Source: Coniferiporia sulphurascens (lineage: Eukaryota; Basidiomycota; Agaricomycetes; Hymenochaetales; Hymenochaetaceae). From it: a stretch of DNA of 64,000 nucleotides. Position numbers and translations under genes: made by a program. The stretch covers positions 1,736,001 to 1,800,000 of the forward strand of contig NBBA01000008.1 of assembly GCA_002794785.1 (NCBI GenBank), written 5' to 3'. Positions 19,642 to 30,830 of the stretch are shown here, in pieces (position 1 is the first letter of the stretch; each line of letters starts with the position of its first letter). Under the pieces are notes generated by a model. It saw only the letters and a program-made list of their open reading frames with translations, was not told the DNA's origin and did no database searches.

Positions 19642-21922
19642 ATGGACATACTTGCGCAGGACCCACAGCCGTCTCCGACTCCAGGGCCCGTCGTAGAGGA
19701 GGAGGAGTTCTATTCGTCGTGGTCACTCTTTCTCGTCTGTGTGTTGCTCATCATCTCGCTCTGGACGTCGTACTATCTCCAAATAAAACGGATCCGAGCC
19801 ATACACGAGACGCTGGTATCCATTGTCGCGGGGATGTTTGTTGGCTTCGTCGTACGCCTTGCGCCGGGGCACTTGATACGGGAAATGCTAGTGAGTACTC
19901 AAGTCATCTGAGCTCATTGCGTAGAAACGCTTCATTGACTGCGACGACGCGTGGCAGACGTTTCATCATACCCTGTTCTTCAATCTTCTTCTGCCTCCAA
20001 TTATCTTGAACTCTGGCTACGAACTCAAGCAGGTACGTACCTCCACGAAATCATGCGCTTGAAAATTGACCCTTCAACACAGGAAAGCTTCTTCCGTAAC
20101 TTCGGTTCAATTTTGATATTTGCATTCCTTGGAACCTTCATCTCGGCTGTAGGACTAGGGTGGGTACTGTATCCTTTCGTTTGAATGGCTGATGTGAAAC
20201 GGAGCAGGGTACTTGTGTACATCTGGTCTTTCTTGGGTTTAGAGTCACTCAACATTACGCTACTTGAGTGCCTCATATTCGGCTCAACGCTCTCCGCGAC
20301 TGACCCTGTGACAATACTCGCCATCTTTAATCAATACAAGGTTGATCCCAAGCTATACAACATCATCTTTGGCGAGAGTCTGCTGAACGATGCGGTTAGT
20401 ATCGTCATGTACGAGTAAGTGCTAGAATCCAGATTTTTATTTTGAGCTCCTGACTTATCGGAAATCCAGGACCTTGTCTCGATTCCATGGAGAAGAAATC
20501 TATGTGTCTTCTTTATTCCATGGGATAGGCATATTTTTACTATCTTTTAGTGTGTCCATGGCTCTGGGAATCGCCTTCGGTCTTTTCATGTCATTAACGC
20601 TAAAGCACTCGCATCTCTCTCAGTTCCCGAAGATTGAATCATGTCTAGTTGCTCTGTGCGCGTACACCTGTTACTTCTTCTCAAACGGCCTTTCAATGTC
20701 TGGTATCGTGTCTCTTCTATTCTGTGGCATCACGCTCAAGCACTACGCCTACCATACGATGTCGCGGCGCACACAACGTGCAACTAAATATCTCTTTTCA
20801 ATCCTGGCACAACTATCCGAGAACTTCATCTTCATATACCTAGGACTCTCGTTGTTTACATCTCCGCCAACCGGATCGAAGGTGACGAATTACGTCAAGC
20901 CGCTATTTATCGTCATTTCCACCGTCTCCGTCATCTTTGTACGCTATGCATCCGTATTTCCCCTGTCTGAAGCGATCAACCTCTTCCAGCGCCATGTACG
21001 CGGACAACGTACAGACGAGATTCCATACTCCTACCAGATGATGCTTTTCTGGGCCGGTCTCCGCGGCGCAGTAGGCGTCGCGCTTGCTGCTGGTTTTCAA
21101 GGCGAGAACGCACAGACTCTGCGCACAACTGTCCTCGTTGTCGTAGTTCTTACTGTTGTCATGTTCGGAGGGACGACTGCACGCATGTTGGAAGTGCTCG
21201 GGATTCGTACTGGTGTCGAGGACGACGGTGCTGTCAGCAGCGACGAGGAAGACCCGGTGCTCTTAAACAACAGTGGAAATGGCTGGTACGGCCGCCACTC
21301 CGTGGATGATAACGAGTGGACAGGTTACAGAGACGATGACCCTTACAGACAATCGCGCGCGGCGCGTATCGCCACTCAATACAATCACCACGTGCAGAGC
21401 TCACGTACATCTTATGCAGGGGGGCATAATGTGTTTTCTGCGGCGTCATCGGACTCGTACGACTCGGACGGCGGCGAAGTGCTCCCTCTAGCGACATCTA
21501 CAAGCGGACGACCCACCGCTAGCGTGGAGCGCCGCGCGAGTCTCGGAAGCATTGGTGCAGTAAGCGGCGAAGAGCGCAAATGGTTCTCCGCGCTCGATGA
21601 GCGCTACCTGCTCCCGTTGTTTTCGAACGCAACTGCGAGTCGCACGTTTCACGCGCGACGTCTTCGCCGCAGCGCCGGAGCGAGGATGACTAGTGCATCG
21701 TCCACGCACCTCGTGGGTGTATCAAGCGTGGGCGGGACGCCCGCAGAGAGCGAGGACGAGGGTGGGCAAGAGGTTGACCTGAGGGACGGGCCGCGTGGTG
21801 ACAATTCGGGATCCGGCGGTGCGAGCGGGAACGGTACGGCGCGCGAGCTACGGATCGGGAGTCCCGCGCTAAGGAGTCCACGAGAACCAGACCGGCAGGT
21901 GGGTGGGAAATTTGGTTCATAG
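19642..21922 (+). CDS. NHX1: NHX-type endosomal/vacuolar Na+(K+)/H+ exchanger
   Basis: This protein exchanges luminal protons for cytosolic Na+ or K+ on vacuole/endosome membranes, setting compartment pH and salt tolerance. Exons: 19642-19890, 19958-20032, 20083-20159, 20208-20414 and 20470-21922; all junctions keep frame and give 686 aa. The start has a good context (cagccATGG). Motifs are [18 protein letters not shown] (the amiloride-site region), [34 protein letters not shown] (acidic transport site) and [14 protein letters not shown]. About 11-12 membrane helices end near residue 430, followed by a long polar Ser/Gly/Asp-rich C-terminal tail. Fungal Nhx1 orthologues are about 600-700 aa, so the length fits. 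It is the first host gene right of the transposon island. Confidence 0.94.
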
Positions 21923-22676
21923 TAGCGTGTAAGCATGTGTTGTTAGCATAGAGCATTCTATATCGCGTAGCTAGCTTGTCTTTCTAATGGCGACTGCCTA
22001 TTAATATTCTTCCAGTCGGTCTCATCATAAGGACTGGTACTTCCTGTGTTTTTCTACGTGGTTATCCAGGCCCTCCCCTCGGGATTCGTTGGCCTAAATC
22101 TTTGTCTTATTACCGGGAGTACACTGTCGAACGCAGGATCTTGGATTGCTCCGCTGCGAAGATTCCGCAACTGAAATCACAGTCTATTGATAGGTGAGAC
22201 ATTGATAGCGGCGACAAGAGGCGGGGGTAGTAGGTGCCAAGTAATACGGATGCACCATTAAAACATCAAGCTTGCCATTCCTGAGGGTGGGAGTCAGTTG
22301 CCTCGAATAGCACGTACCTTTCGCAATAAATACAGAGGCTAGCTCGAGTAAGTGAAATCTGAGGGAGTAGCATAAACTAAACACGATGAAGGCCTTGTTT
22401 GACCTTGACCTTTTCTGTGGCGGACTCGGTTGACACTCCGATCCCACAAAAGGATATATGTTTAAAGTCCGAACCCCTAAGCAAGTATATAACGGCTAGC
22501 GACCAGACGCATGACTTTGTCGTGACCTCCATCTCATCCCGTGATCTCTCCACGTCGAGCGCGACATCCCCGACGCTTCGCGCCCCCGCCGGACGTAGTC
22601 TTTCGTGCCTTGTATCGATTAACAAGTTCGTTTATCATCGCCACCGTTAACGAGACGTTTGGGACGACACCCACCA
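21923..22676. promoter_or_regulatory. Intergenic region between NHX and the bHLH gene
   Basis: This tandem spacer must hold the NHX 3' UTR and the promoter of the bHLH gene. No coding sequence is recognised. The last 130 bp before the start codon are GC-rich. Confidence 0.5.
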
Positions 22677-23705
22677 ATGGCAACCGCTTCCCATCAACCT
22701 TCAGCAACGTCGCAGTCCGCAGCAGCGGCAGCTTCCAACGTCTCTGCCGCTGCCGTTAATACCGCGCTACAGGCATTGAAAGATGCCGCCGTGTCCCAAG
22801 GCAACTCCGGTGGACCTGTCAACACCCAAGATCCACAACTCGTAGCCGCGCTCCTACACCTCATCCAGGGTGCCCAGAAGGTGTGCTCATCAGCTCCCCC
22901 TTTTCCTGCTCTCGCTCAACATGCGCCCTTAGCAGCCCGTCGACCAGGTCAAGGAAGCAGCCGCAGAGACACTCTCGAATTTATCTCAAGCCGCGGGCCC
23001 ACCTCATCATCCGAACATACATCCTCAACTCCAAGAGTCTGGTCCAAGCACACACCCTCATGGACCGCCGTCTCTTGGTATGCCGCAGGAGCTACCCACC
23101 GATAACGCACAACTGGAAATGCATTTGGAAAGCCCTGACAAGCCCTCAGGTCGGCGAAGGGGCGGCCCTCCAACGGTTAATGGTGCCGTCATTGGTAGCG
23201 AAGAATGGAGTCGTCAGAGGAAGGATAATCACGTCCGTTATCTTTTCTTCTCGGCCTCTGCAACATACTGACTCTTTTATAGAAAGAAGTGGAACGTCGG
23301 CGGCGCGGGAATATTAATGAAGGAATTAACGAGCTCGCACGGATCGTACCAAACGGGACGGGTGAGAAGGCCAAGGGCGCGATCCTCAGCCGCTCTGTGC
23401 AATACATACATCACCTTAAGGAGAACGAGGCGCGCAATATTGAAAAATGGACGTTGGAAAAACTCTTGATGGATCAGGCGATGGGCGATCTCCAGGCGCA
23501 GCTTGAAGATGTGCGGCGCATGTGGCAAGAGGAGGTGCAGCGTCGGGAGAAAGCAGAGGCGGAAATCGTGTCACTCAAGGCTGATTTAAACCGCTTCAGC
23601 GGTGGAAAGCGGCGTTCGGTAGACATGGATGACTCCGTGGAGAAAGAGGGCGAGAGTGAGGTAGGGGCTGATCGAAGTTCAAAGCGACCTCGAGCCGAGG
23701 CATGA
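22677..23705 (+). CDS. CBF1: Cbf1-like bHLH(-leucine zipper) transcription factor
   Basis: This is a nuclear E-box (CACGTG) binding factor; in yeasts Cbf1 acts at centromere element I and at sulfur, respiration and chromatin loci. Exons: 22677-22880, 22933-23232 and 23283-23705 (308 aa). Exon 1 encodes an Ala/Ser-rich N-terminus. The bHLH begins at the exon 2/3 junction: QRKDNH joined to KEVERRRRGNINEGIN, then AKGAILSRSVQYIHHLKE. The KEVERRRR basic region with His/Glu/Arg contact residues is the Cbf1/USF type. A coiled coil follows (LQAQLEDVRRMWQEEVQRRE), and the tail is basic/acidic (SSKRPRAEA). Intron 1 ends in ttagcag, a tandem acceptor, so a one-residue splice variant (with or without Gln) is possible. 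Assignment to Cbf1 rests on the basic region. Confidence 0.88.
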
Positions 23706-24356
23706 TGTGGCATTCACAATTTCATGTTCCTTTCTCCCGGGTTTCTCCATACCGTCCTGCTGCTTGTCGCTTCCCTTTTGATGTTGTTAGGCATTTGTTT
23801 TTGTACCATATGTTGCCTTGTTTTGTCTGTGACTTTACATGTCTCCATCTATGTATTCTTACCAACCCGTTAGTAGTGTAAGACGTTCCTCTGAAACGAT
23901 GTTTTAGGTGTGCGGCATATGCTTTACACATGATTTAAATCTGAAAGGGTTTGCGGTTTGAGTGCAAAGTCGAGAATTTCGCACATCAAGTGGCCATTCG
24001 GAATCAAGGATTGTAATAACCTCCGCCGTCCAGCGCCCGTAGTTCCCCGTGGCAATCCACTCAATACCTCAAACCTCACTAAGCGTTAATGTAGTCGCAT
24101 TCTAATTACTCTATTTGTTATGGGAATACGCGCTTGAAGACACATTCTTGAAAAAAAACAAAAACAAAAAACTAGAGAAGACAGGAAATGAGGTCGAGGG
24201 AACTGTAGGCCAGGCAAAAATAGCTAAGACGAAGGGGTAATGCATTAAGAAATAGAAACAGGCTCGGAAGCACACCATAAGGGTGAACCAGTGTACGCAA
24301 TAAATAAATAAAAATACAACGACAGAATTTATTCCTCTAGAGAAGAAAGGGAAAAA
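23706..24356. other. Convergent 3' intergenic region
   Basis: It lies between the ends of the bHLH gene (+) and the DUF6533 gene (-). It contains an A-rich tract (aaaaaaaacaaaaacaaaaaac, about 24150) and several aataaa-like signals near 24300. No gene is seen. Confidence 0.5.
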
Positions 24357-26060
24357 CTACATAAATCTCATATCACTGATGGTTTCCATCCTGTAGCTAG
24401 TCCCTCCATTTACACCTTTCTCGGACGCTTCTCTTAAATGAATTAAGAGCCAGCTCCCGAGGACACACAAAAGATTAGCACTCCCGAGGACCTCGAAAAG
24501 AACTGTGACAGAAAGCAGGTCGGTCACCGTCTGCAGTGCCACGATTTTTGTAACACTGCACGCTATAACCCTGTCAATACGCAGATAGAATGAAATAAAA
24601 ATAAAAAAACTAGTCAGCCAACTATCTTATGCTCACACGAGCCAAGAAAATGTGAGTAATTACAAGACGAAATAGAATGCCTGATCTTGAATAAGGACGT
24701 TTACGAGTCCAAATCCAGCAAAGCCGGCCGATGTTTTCCAATAATCTGCAGCTTTGTAGAGGGCAAGGACCATCAAAACGACCTCTAAAGCTAACGGTGC
24801 AACCCTGCGTATACTTGGTATGAGTGTGTTACTTTCGTCGCGGGACATAGGAATTTCTAACCAGAACATAATCGGCCATATTTCCGCCGCATCCCTTTGG
24901 AGCTCGCACAGGGTCAGCCCCTTTGTAAGGTCAATATAATCAACTGAGATTTTTGTCAGTTTAAAATATTCGGGACCGGAAAACTCAAATACTTGCTCTG
25001 CTCGTAAATAAGTGAGTAGATGACGACGGACAGCATAAAAGCCGCTTCTAGTGCAAATAATACACCAAGTACGACGGTTAAACTTTTTTCTACAAGAGGA
25101 GGGGAAGTCCTTTTTAAGCCAATAATGGGGAGGGGGGAATTGAAAAAAAAGGTACCTACTTCGGGAAAAGAGGACCATAACCCTCAGACAGAGAATGTCT
25201 AGAGAACAAGGTAAGTCCAGTAGTAAATGCGCGGCGGCGTTCGAGCTCAGACTCCTTACAGTCTATAAAGAGGATCGTCATCGTGTCTAAAATCGGGATT
25301 TATGAGAAACAATGCGCAGGAAACTAGCCATATGCTTACCAGACAAACTCCTTGCCCAAAAGGAGAATTGACCTGGACTCGACATTTAAAATATGCACAG
25401 CTATCTATAGACAAGTCTCGCCCTTACATCTAACAAGAAAAGTCAGGAGAAGTAAAATTCAAGCAATAAATCCACACTTGCAGTGTCTCGTTCACATGGT
25501 GTGTGTAAACTGCGGGAATTTTGGATAATTATGTGAGCATTCCGGTACATGCAACAAAAGTGCTTACTCCATATGCCCGCGATTGCTGCGAAGACGTCAA
25601 TGTAGCGATTCTTGAAAATTTTGAGATATGGTGAGCGAAGGCCTGACAGGAGAACAAGGAATCTGAACTCACGCAGAAATAAACCAAGCTCAGTGAACTG
25701 CGAGGGGAACTCTTTGTAACCCATCGGACATGAGCGTCTGTGCGGGAAGAGTTAAATAGGCAGAGGCTTACCCAGATGTATTTGACCTTTCAAACCAAAG
25801 CTCGTAAGATAAGCGGGAAACAGAGCGATGGCACAAAATGCCCTACCTCTTTGTCCATAGTAGTGACTAGAATGAGTAAAAAAGCCTGGTGAGTCAGAAG
25901 AGGGATATCTGCAATGAACTATAAATTGAACGCAACTCGTGTCGTAAAGCAGGACGGACGTAATTGCCATTTGACCGTATAACTCGGCATCAGAGGCTGC
26001 TACGTACGCCGGGACCAAGCTAGGCTCGACATATCCGATGTCTGAGCGCGGAAAAAGCAT
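24357..26060 (-). CDS. DUF6533-type basidiomycete seven-helix membrane protein, multi-exon
   Basis: The layout matches the large mushroom-specific DUF6533 family, whose function is unknown. Start at 26060 (MLFPRSDIGYVEPS), then YGQMAITSVLLYD and, after short introns, TMDKE and LWFERSNTSG, the usual place of the family's Tyr-Asp...Glu...Trp signature. RYIDVFAAIAGIW follows near 25590. A later exon (about 25060-24665) holds PLALEVVLMVLALYKAADYW and LIQDQAFYF, the family's penultimate helices, and the last exon (about 24545-24357) has LLCVLGSWLLIHLREASEKG, matching the typical helix plus LREA motif, ending MRFM. I could not fix every splice site; six to eight introns of 40-100 bp are likely. Sequence is more diverged than usual, so decay is possible. 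Confidence 0.55.
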
Positions 26061-27594
26061 AGTGGATTCGCGAGAAGCCTGTTGCGGAAGCTGTAGCGAT
26101 TTTAAAGGGGGCCCCGGATGACCTTGGGAAGAGGTCGGATTAATGCAAGTCGGCTTTTATGAGTGCCAGTGATGGCGGGTGTGTATTGTAGCAAACATAG
26201 CATGAACAATCGTCGAGCCGTGCAGAAGCAGCGCCAGTTGAGATGCAACATCTATCTACTTTCACCATCAAAGGATCTGCATGAGCCTCCAGCAGCTGAA
26301 GCAGCGCCCGAAAAGCCTATTAAATTGGCATCACTGATGAGACCTATTTGGGCGTCATCGACACGGCGCACGTACAGCATACGCTTAGAGTTATCCTCAG
26401 CGAGGGTGCCGGGCAAAGACATGGGCGCTGGCCCGTTGCCGCCGCGACGATGATACACTGCAGATGTGTATTGACAGACAGTTTTTCGTTGTTCGAGTTC
26501 TGGCTAGAAAGAGAGAGAGATGTGTAGTCCGACTCGGACCCAGAGACCCTCGAGAATGACCCGTCCATATCCAACGACGACGGCAACCTTACCGTTCACG
26601 GCAACTTGAGTCTTGCGGCAATACCGTGCAGCACGATGCTTACTGATGCGCATTTCGGCTCGGCACGCGAAATCGGAAGGGCTTGGTGATGGCAAAGAGA
26701 AGTGGCGGCGAAGTGGAGGCGGAGGGGCGTACTACTAAACAGGTATACCCGGCGCATAAACCCGATAACGTGGTGTGCACCGTGACAGCAGAACTCGTAT
26801 CAAGAGGTAAGGCGAAAACACGCAAGAGAGTTAGTCAAATGAATTGTCGTGTACAGTTGATTGCTAATGGTTGATCGGGCTTCTTCCACTTCAAATAATA
26901 TTTCGAATCAAAAACGGGGCGACAATTTGAGAGGCCGGGTCCGTCACAGGCACGCCGCCCGGAAAGCGGTGTAGTTTTGGGCAATTTTCGGCGCGCATCA
27001 ACGAGTCTGTTTATCTCAGGCACGGTTCTTGATAGTATTGAATACTGCCAAAGAGGCAGTCTCAAGGTATCCGGTTTCATGTCCTGGGACTAATGAATAG
27101 GTTAACGACCGCTATATTACCTGCAGATGTTCAAGTTTTTGGTTCGACTCCGAGTCGGAGGTATGCCAGAATACCGCCCCTACATCTCCGCGAGTCTATT
27201 CCTCCGCGCTTGCCGATTCGTGCTGACTGGAAGGAACCTTGCCCACGTTTTTCGTGGAGCCTAATTGTGCGAATTGCTGGTAGTAGAAATCTGAACTTCA
27301 TTCGCGAAATGCGCAGATACTGCAAATACTGCTTGGTATCTGAAGCATCTGCTGATCGGAACATCGTCCACGCGCACTCAGATGTGATTCCGCAGGGCAA
27401 TTCAGAACGAGATCGCTTACTGAGTCTGGCTGAAACAAAATGCAGTCAGAGCCTAGCTCAGTACACAGGGAGCTTGTGACTTTTTGTGTCTACATTTTCT
27501 ATGTAAATTACAATACCCGGGAAGACATTGAGAGAACAACCGCAAATTCATCCGGCACCACCCAGCAATGCCCTTTCTCACTATACTTGCCCGC
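26061..27594. other. Intergenic region, about 1.5 kb
   Basis: No gene could be supported. Short open frames occur on both strands (for example a basic frame on the minus strand at 26252-26458) but lack splice context or known motifs. It should contain the promoter of the DUF6533 gene and the 3' UTR of the synthetase. Confidence 0.45.
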
Positions 27595-30500
27595 CTATAG
27601 CTTACTCTTTAACCTAGCTAGATGTCCCTTTTCCCTTTGCAATCCGCTCGAGTCTTTCGAGTCGACCGTGTTCTCGGAGAGAAATGCCTCCAAGTCGTAG
27701 AATTTATAGTACTGTTTGAGTGACTCGGGATTTGCGATTGTTCCGCTAGGCCGTAGAGTGGTGCCTGACACAATCTGTTTGACGGCGATCTCTATCTTCT
27801 TGCTATTCACCGTGTACTGTAAAGAAGGTCGAGGAATCAGTCACCTCATGCAGCCGAGTTTTGGGACGTTCGAGTTCAAGCCACATTCTCTCAACATCCA
27901 CATAGCCCAAATAATGGGACATTGGTAAAAGACAACGCACCGGAATATCATCCACCTCAAATACAAACGCCGGCACGTGCCTCGCACTGAGCGCGCTGCG
28001 GATTGCCTCACGCACCTCGCGCTCGAGTGCCGCCGTCAGCCGGTGGCCTGGACGCATCTTCAGGAAGAGTAGTACGCGTTCGTCCACGTCGTGCTGCCGG
28101 CGCTGGCCGACGCAGAGTGCGTCGTCGATCGCGTGTGAGAAGCTGAAAGGCGTGGGCGGAGATTCAAGCACCGCGTATATCTCGGCGGAACCGAAACGGA
28201 TGCCTGATGGATTTAAGACACCATCACTATGTGAATGACATATAAGGAACGGGAAGAACAAAATCAGCCCTGTTTTCGGTGCTAAGTAAACGTTATTAAC
28301 CTTCTGCCGAGAATAATTAGTCCCTTCGTACGCGGGTTAAGCACGATAAAATCGCCCTGTCTCCACACGCCTAGAAATCAAGACACAACAATGCACTGTG
28401 TCACCAAACCCCAGAAAGGACCGATAACTTATAATGCTCACCAGGGTACGGCTCAAAATACGCCTTGCGAAGCTTCTCTCCATCCTCGTCGCCCCAAAAT
28501 GCGACAGGAAGGCTAGGATGCGGACGTGTACATACAAGCTCTCCAGGCGTGCCTGTGTGTTCGATGTTTCTACCCTCGGGATCAAATACTTTGACGTCCA
28601 TGCCCAGTGCTTTGCCTTGAATTTCTGATAAAAGGTAAGACAAATTGGCCTTAATGTAAGCGACTTGAAGATGATGCGCGAAAGAAGAAAAAACGAGCCT
28701 CCCGCATGTACTGGCTGACTTTCGATCGCGGTTACAACTGGGAAAAATCCTCAGTGCTAGTTTTAAGACCTTGAGGAACCGGCTAGGAATTACGCACAGC
28801 AACCGCAGATGTCCGTCCCGCCTGAACTCGAAGCGAGGTGAACAGACGGTCCAAATGCTTGCTGCGACCACTCAAACATGGGCACGGTCAAGACGGAGCC
28901 AGTCGAAAAGAGTATCCGGAGGGAGTCAAACGGGGCGAGCGAGACTAAACGAACACAAGAGGTTTTAAGATCATTTGGGAAGACAAGATAAGTTACGCAT
29001 ATATACACACGCGGATGGATATTCCGGCTCTGCACTTCCGCGAGAAATCGCGGGCTCGTTCCGAATACGGTCACTCTACCGACAATCGAATTTCGGTATA
29101 TAGTCAGTTCCGACTTTAAGAAATAGATGTTCTTGGAGAAATGACTGACCGCTCGTCACTAACGAACTTGAGGAACGCCCTGACGTCTGGGTGGAATGGT
29201 GAACCATCGTACGCGATGATACGCACACCACACGCGAGTGCAGAGAGCATGAACGGCCACATCATCCAACCGGTCTTAAGAAAGACAAACATTTGCGCGT
29301 GAACTTCAATAAGCGCTAGCGGAGGGTTCTTACGGTGGTGAACTGGAAGTAGGTGTCGTCCATGCCCATCCCGAAGCCGACACTGACGTCCTTCATGTTC
29401 TGCAATAGAACGCCCTAGTGTAAACGAACAGTGTCAGAGTCAACACGAAGAAAATCAAGAGATATCGTGACGAACGCCGGCGGAGTGGACGATACATTTC
29501 GGCGGGCCACTCGTGCCGGACGAAAAAAGGATGTATAATGGCTGGCTGAAGGGCAGCTGCTCAAATGTGAGCGTGCCGGCATGTGCACCCCCACTCTCGA
29601 GAAACTCCTCTAATGTGACCCTGTGTGATAGTAATGAGACGATGTCGACATATTGAATGTCGTACCCAGGGAATCAAGCGCTCACCCGAATGGGAGACCA
29701 CGCGCCCCTTCCCCCACGTCACCCGCGCCGCGCACCAAGACGACCTTCTGAAGGCCGAAACCACTGAGCTCCTGTGCAACCTCGCGCAGCCTCTGAACGA
29801 GGTTCAAGTGGCGGCCCGCGTACTGCGTGCATGTCTCCGCGACGAGGAGGCGCGGGCGAATCTGACGGTAGCGCTCGAGGATGCCCTGCACGCCCATATC
29901 GGGCGCAGTTGGCGAGAGTACAGCACCCACGGCGGATACCGCAAGCGCAAACGCGATGGCCGTGGGGGAGTTGGTGAGGATTGCTGTAGAGCGAGGTGTT
30001 AGTGTCCGACGCCGTCAACAAACCGGAGACCACTTGCCAGCGACTCTATCGCCCACACGCACGCCCTCCGCTCGAAGTGCTGCCGCAATCTGAGCAACGC
30101 GCGCACGCAGCTCCCTCCACGTCACATGTTGGGGTCCGCCGTCCTGCGCCGCGCCACGGAAGGCGCCTTCACGCGCGAACGTGACCGCAACTGCGTCGTC
30201 GCAGCGCTTGAGGAGATTCTCCGCATAATTGAGGCGCGCATCGGGGAACCAGAGCGGCAGATACGGCGCACGGCCCTCCGTGGCTATCTAAAGCAATCAT
30301 ACAGGAGTTCAGACTGCACAAACGGGGACAAGCGAGGGGATACGTACCCGATGGGGGCTGGGCGGGACGCTGGAGATTATCCCAAGGAACTCCCAGAGAT
30401 CGAGCCAAAACGTGTAGTCGCGCACGGAGTACGCATGAAGGTCGGAGTAGTCCTCTGAAGAATGTTAGCCTGGAAAGACGACGCCGACGTAGGTATTGCA

Positions 30501-30612
30501 CACTCAGGTCAAGACCGTGTTTATGGTTAATCATCCGACGCAGCGCTTCACCACGCGTCCGCGCCGCGCACGGCGGACGCCAGAGCAGTTTGGACTGCTC
30601 GAACAGACTCAT
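27595..30612 (-). CDS. Acetoacetyl-CoA synthetase, AMP-forming
   Basis: The enzyme activates acetoacetate to acetoacetyl-CoA with ATP in the cytosol, feeding sterol and fatty acid synthesis. Start [14 protein letters not shown] at 30612; about ten introns. Readable exons give [20 protein letters not shown] (N-terminal family region), [14 protein letters not shown] (about 30250), GDRVAGL, the P-loop [18 protein letters not shown] (about 29480-29560), [26 protein letters not shown]-like ILFSTGSVL with [10 protein letters not shown] (about 28800), [36 protein letters not shown] (about 28370), [17 protein letters not shown] (about 28200) and a C-terminus [18 protein letters not shown]...[10 protein letters not shown]. 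The long ACS-type N-terminus and the [15 protein letters not shown] motif separate it from acetyl-CoA synthetase. The P450 lies 218 bp upstream on the same strand. Confidence 0.92.
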
Positions 30613-30830
30613 GTTGGCTGCGCTGCTGAAGAGGGCGCGGTGGAAGCAGGCAGCATTGGAGGAGTTCGCTGCTACTTATCGAGCGGAAGACGGTCATGGG
30701 AACTGAGCATGTTACTTCTTCGGTTGTAATGCTAACTAACGTAAAAAAGTCGAGTGCTAGCGTCCTTATTTACTGATTCCGCTCAGAAAGCTTATCATAA
30801 CTTAAATTCAACGGCAATCCTAGATTAATC

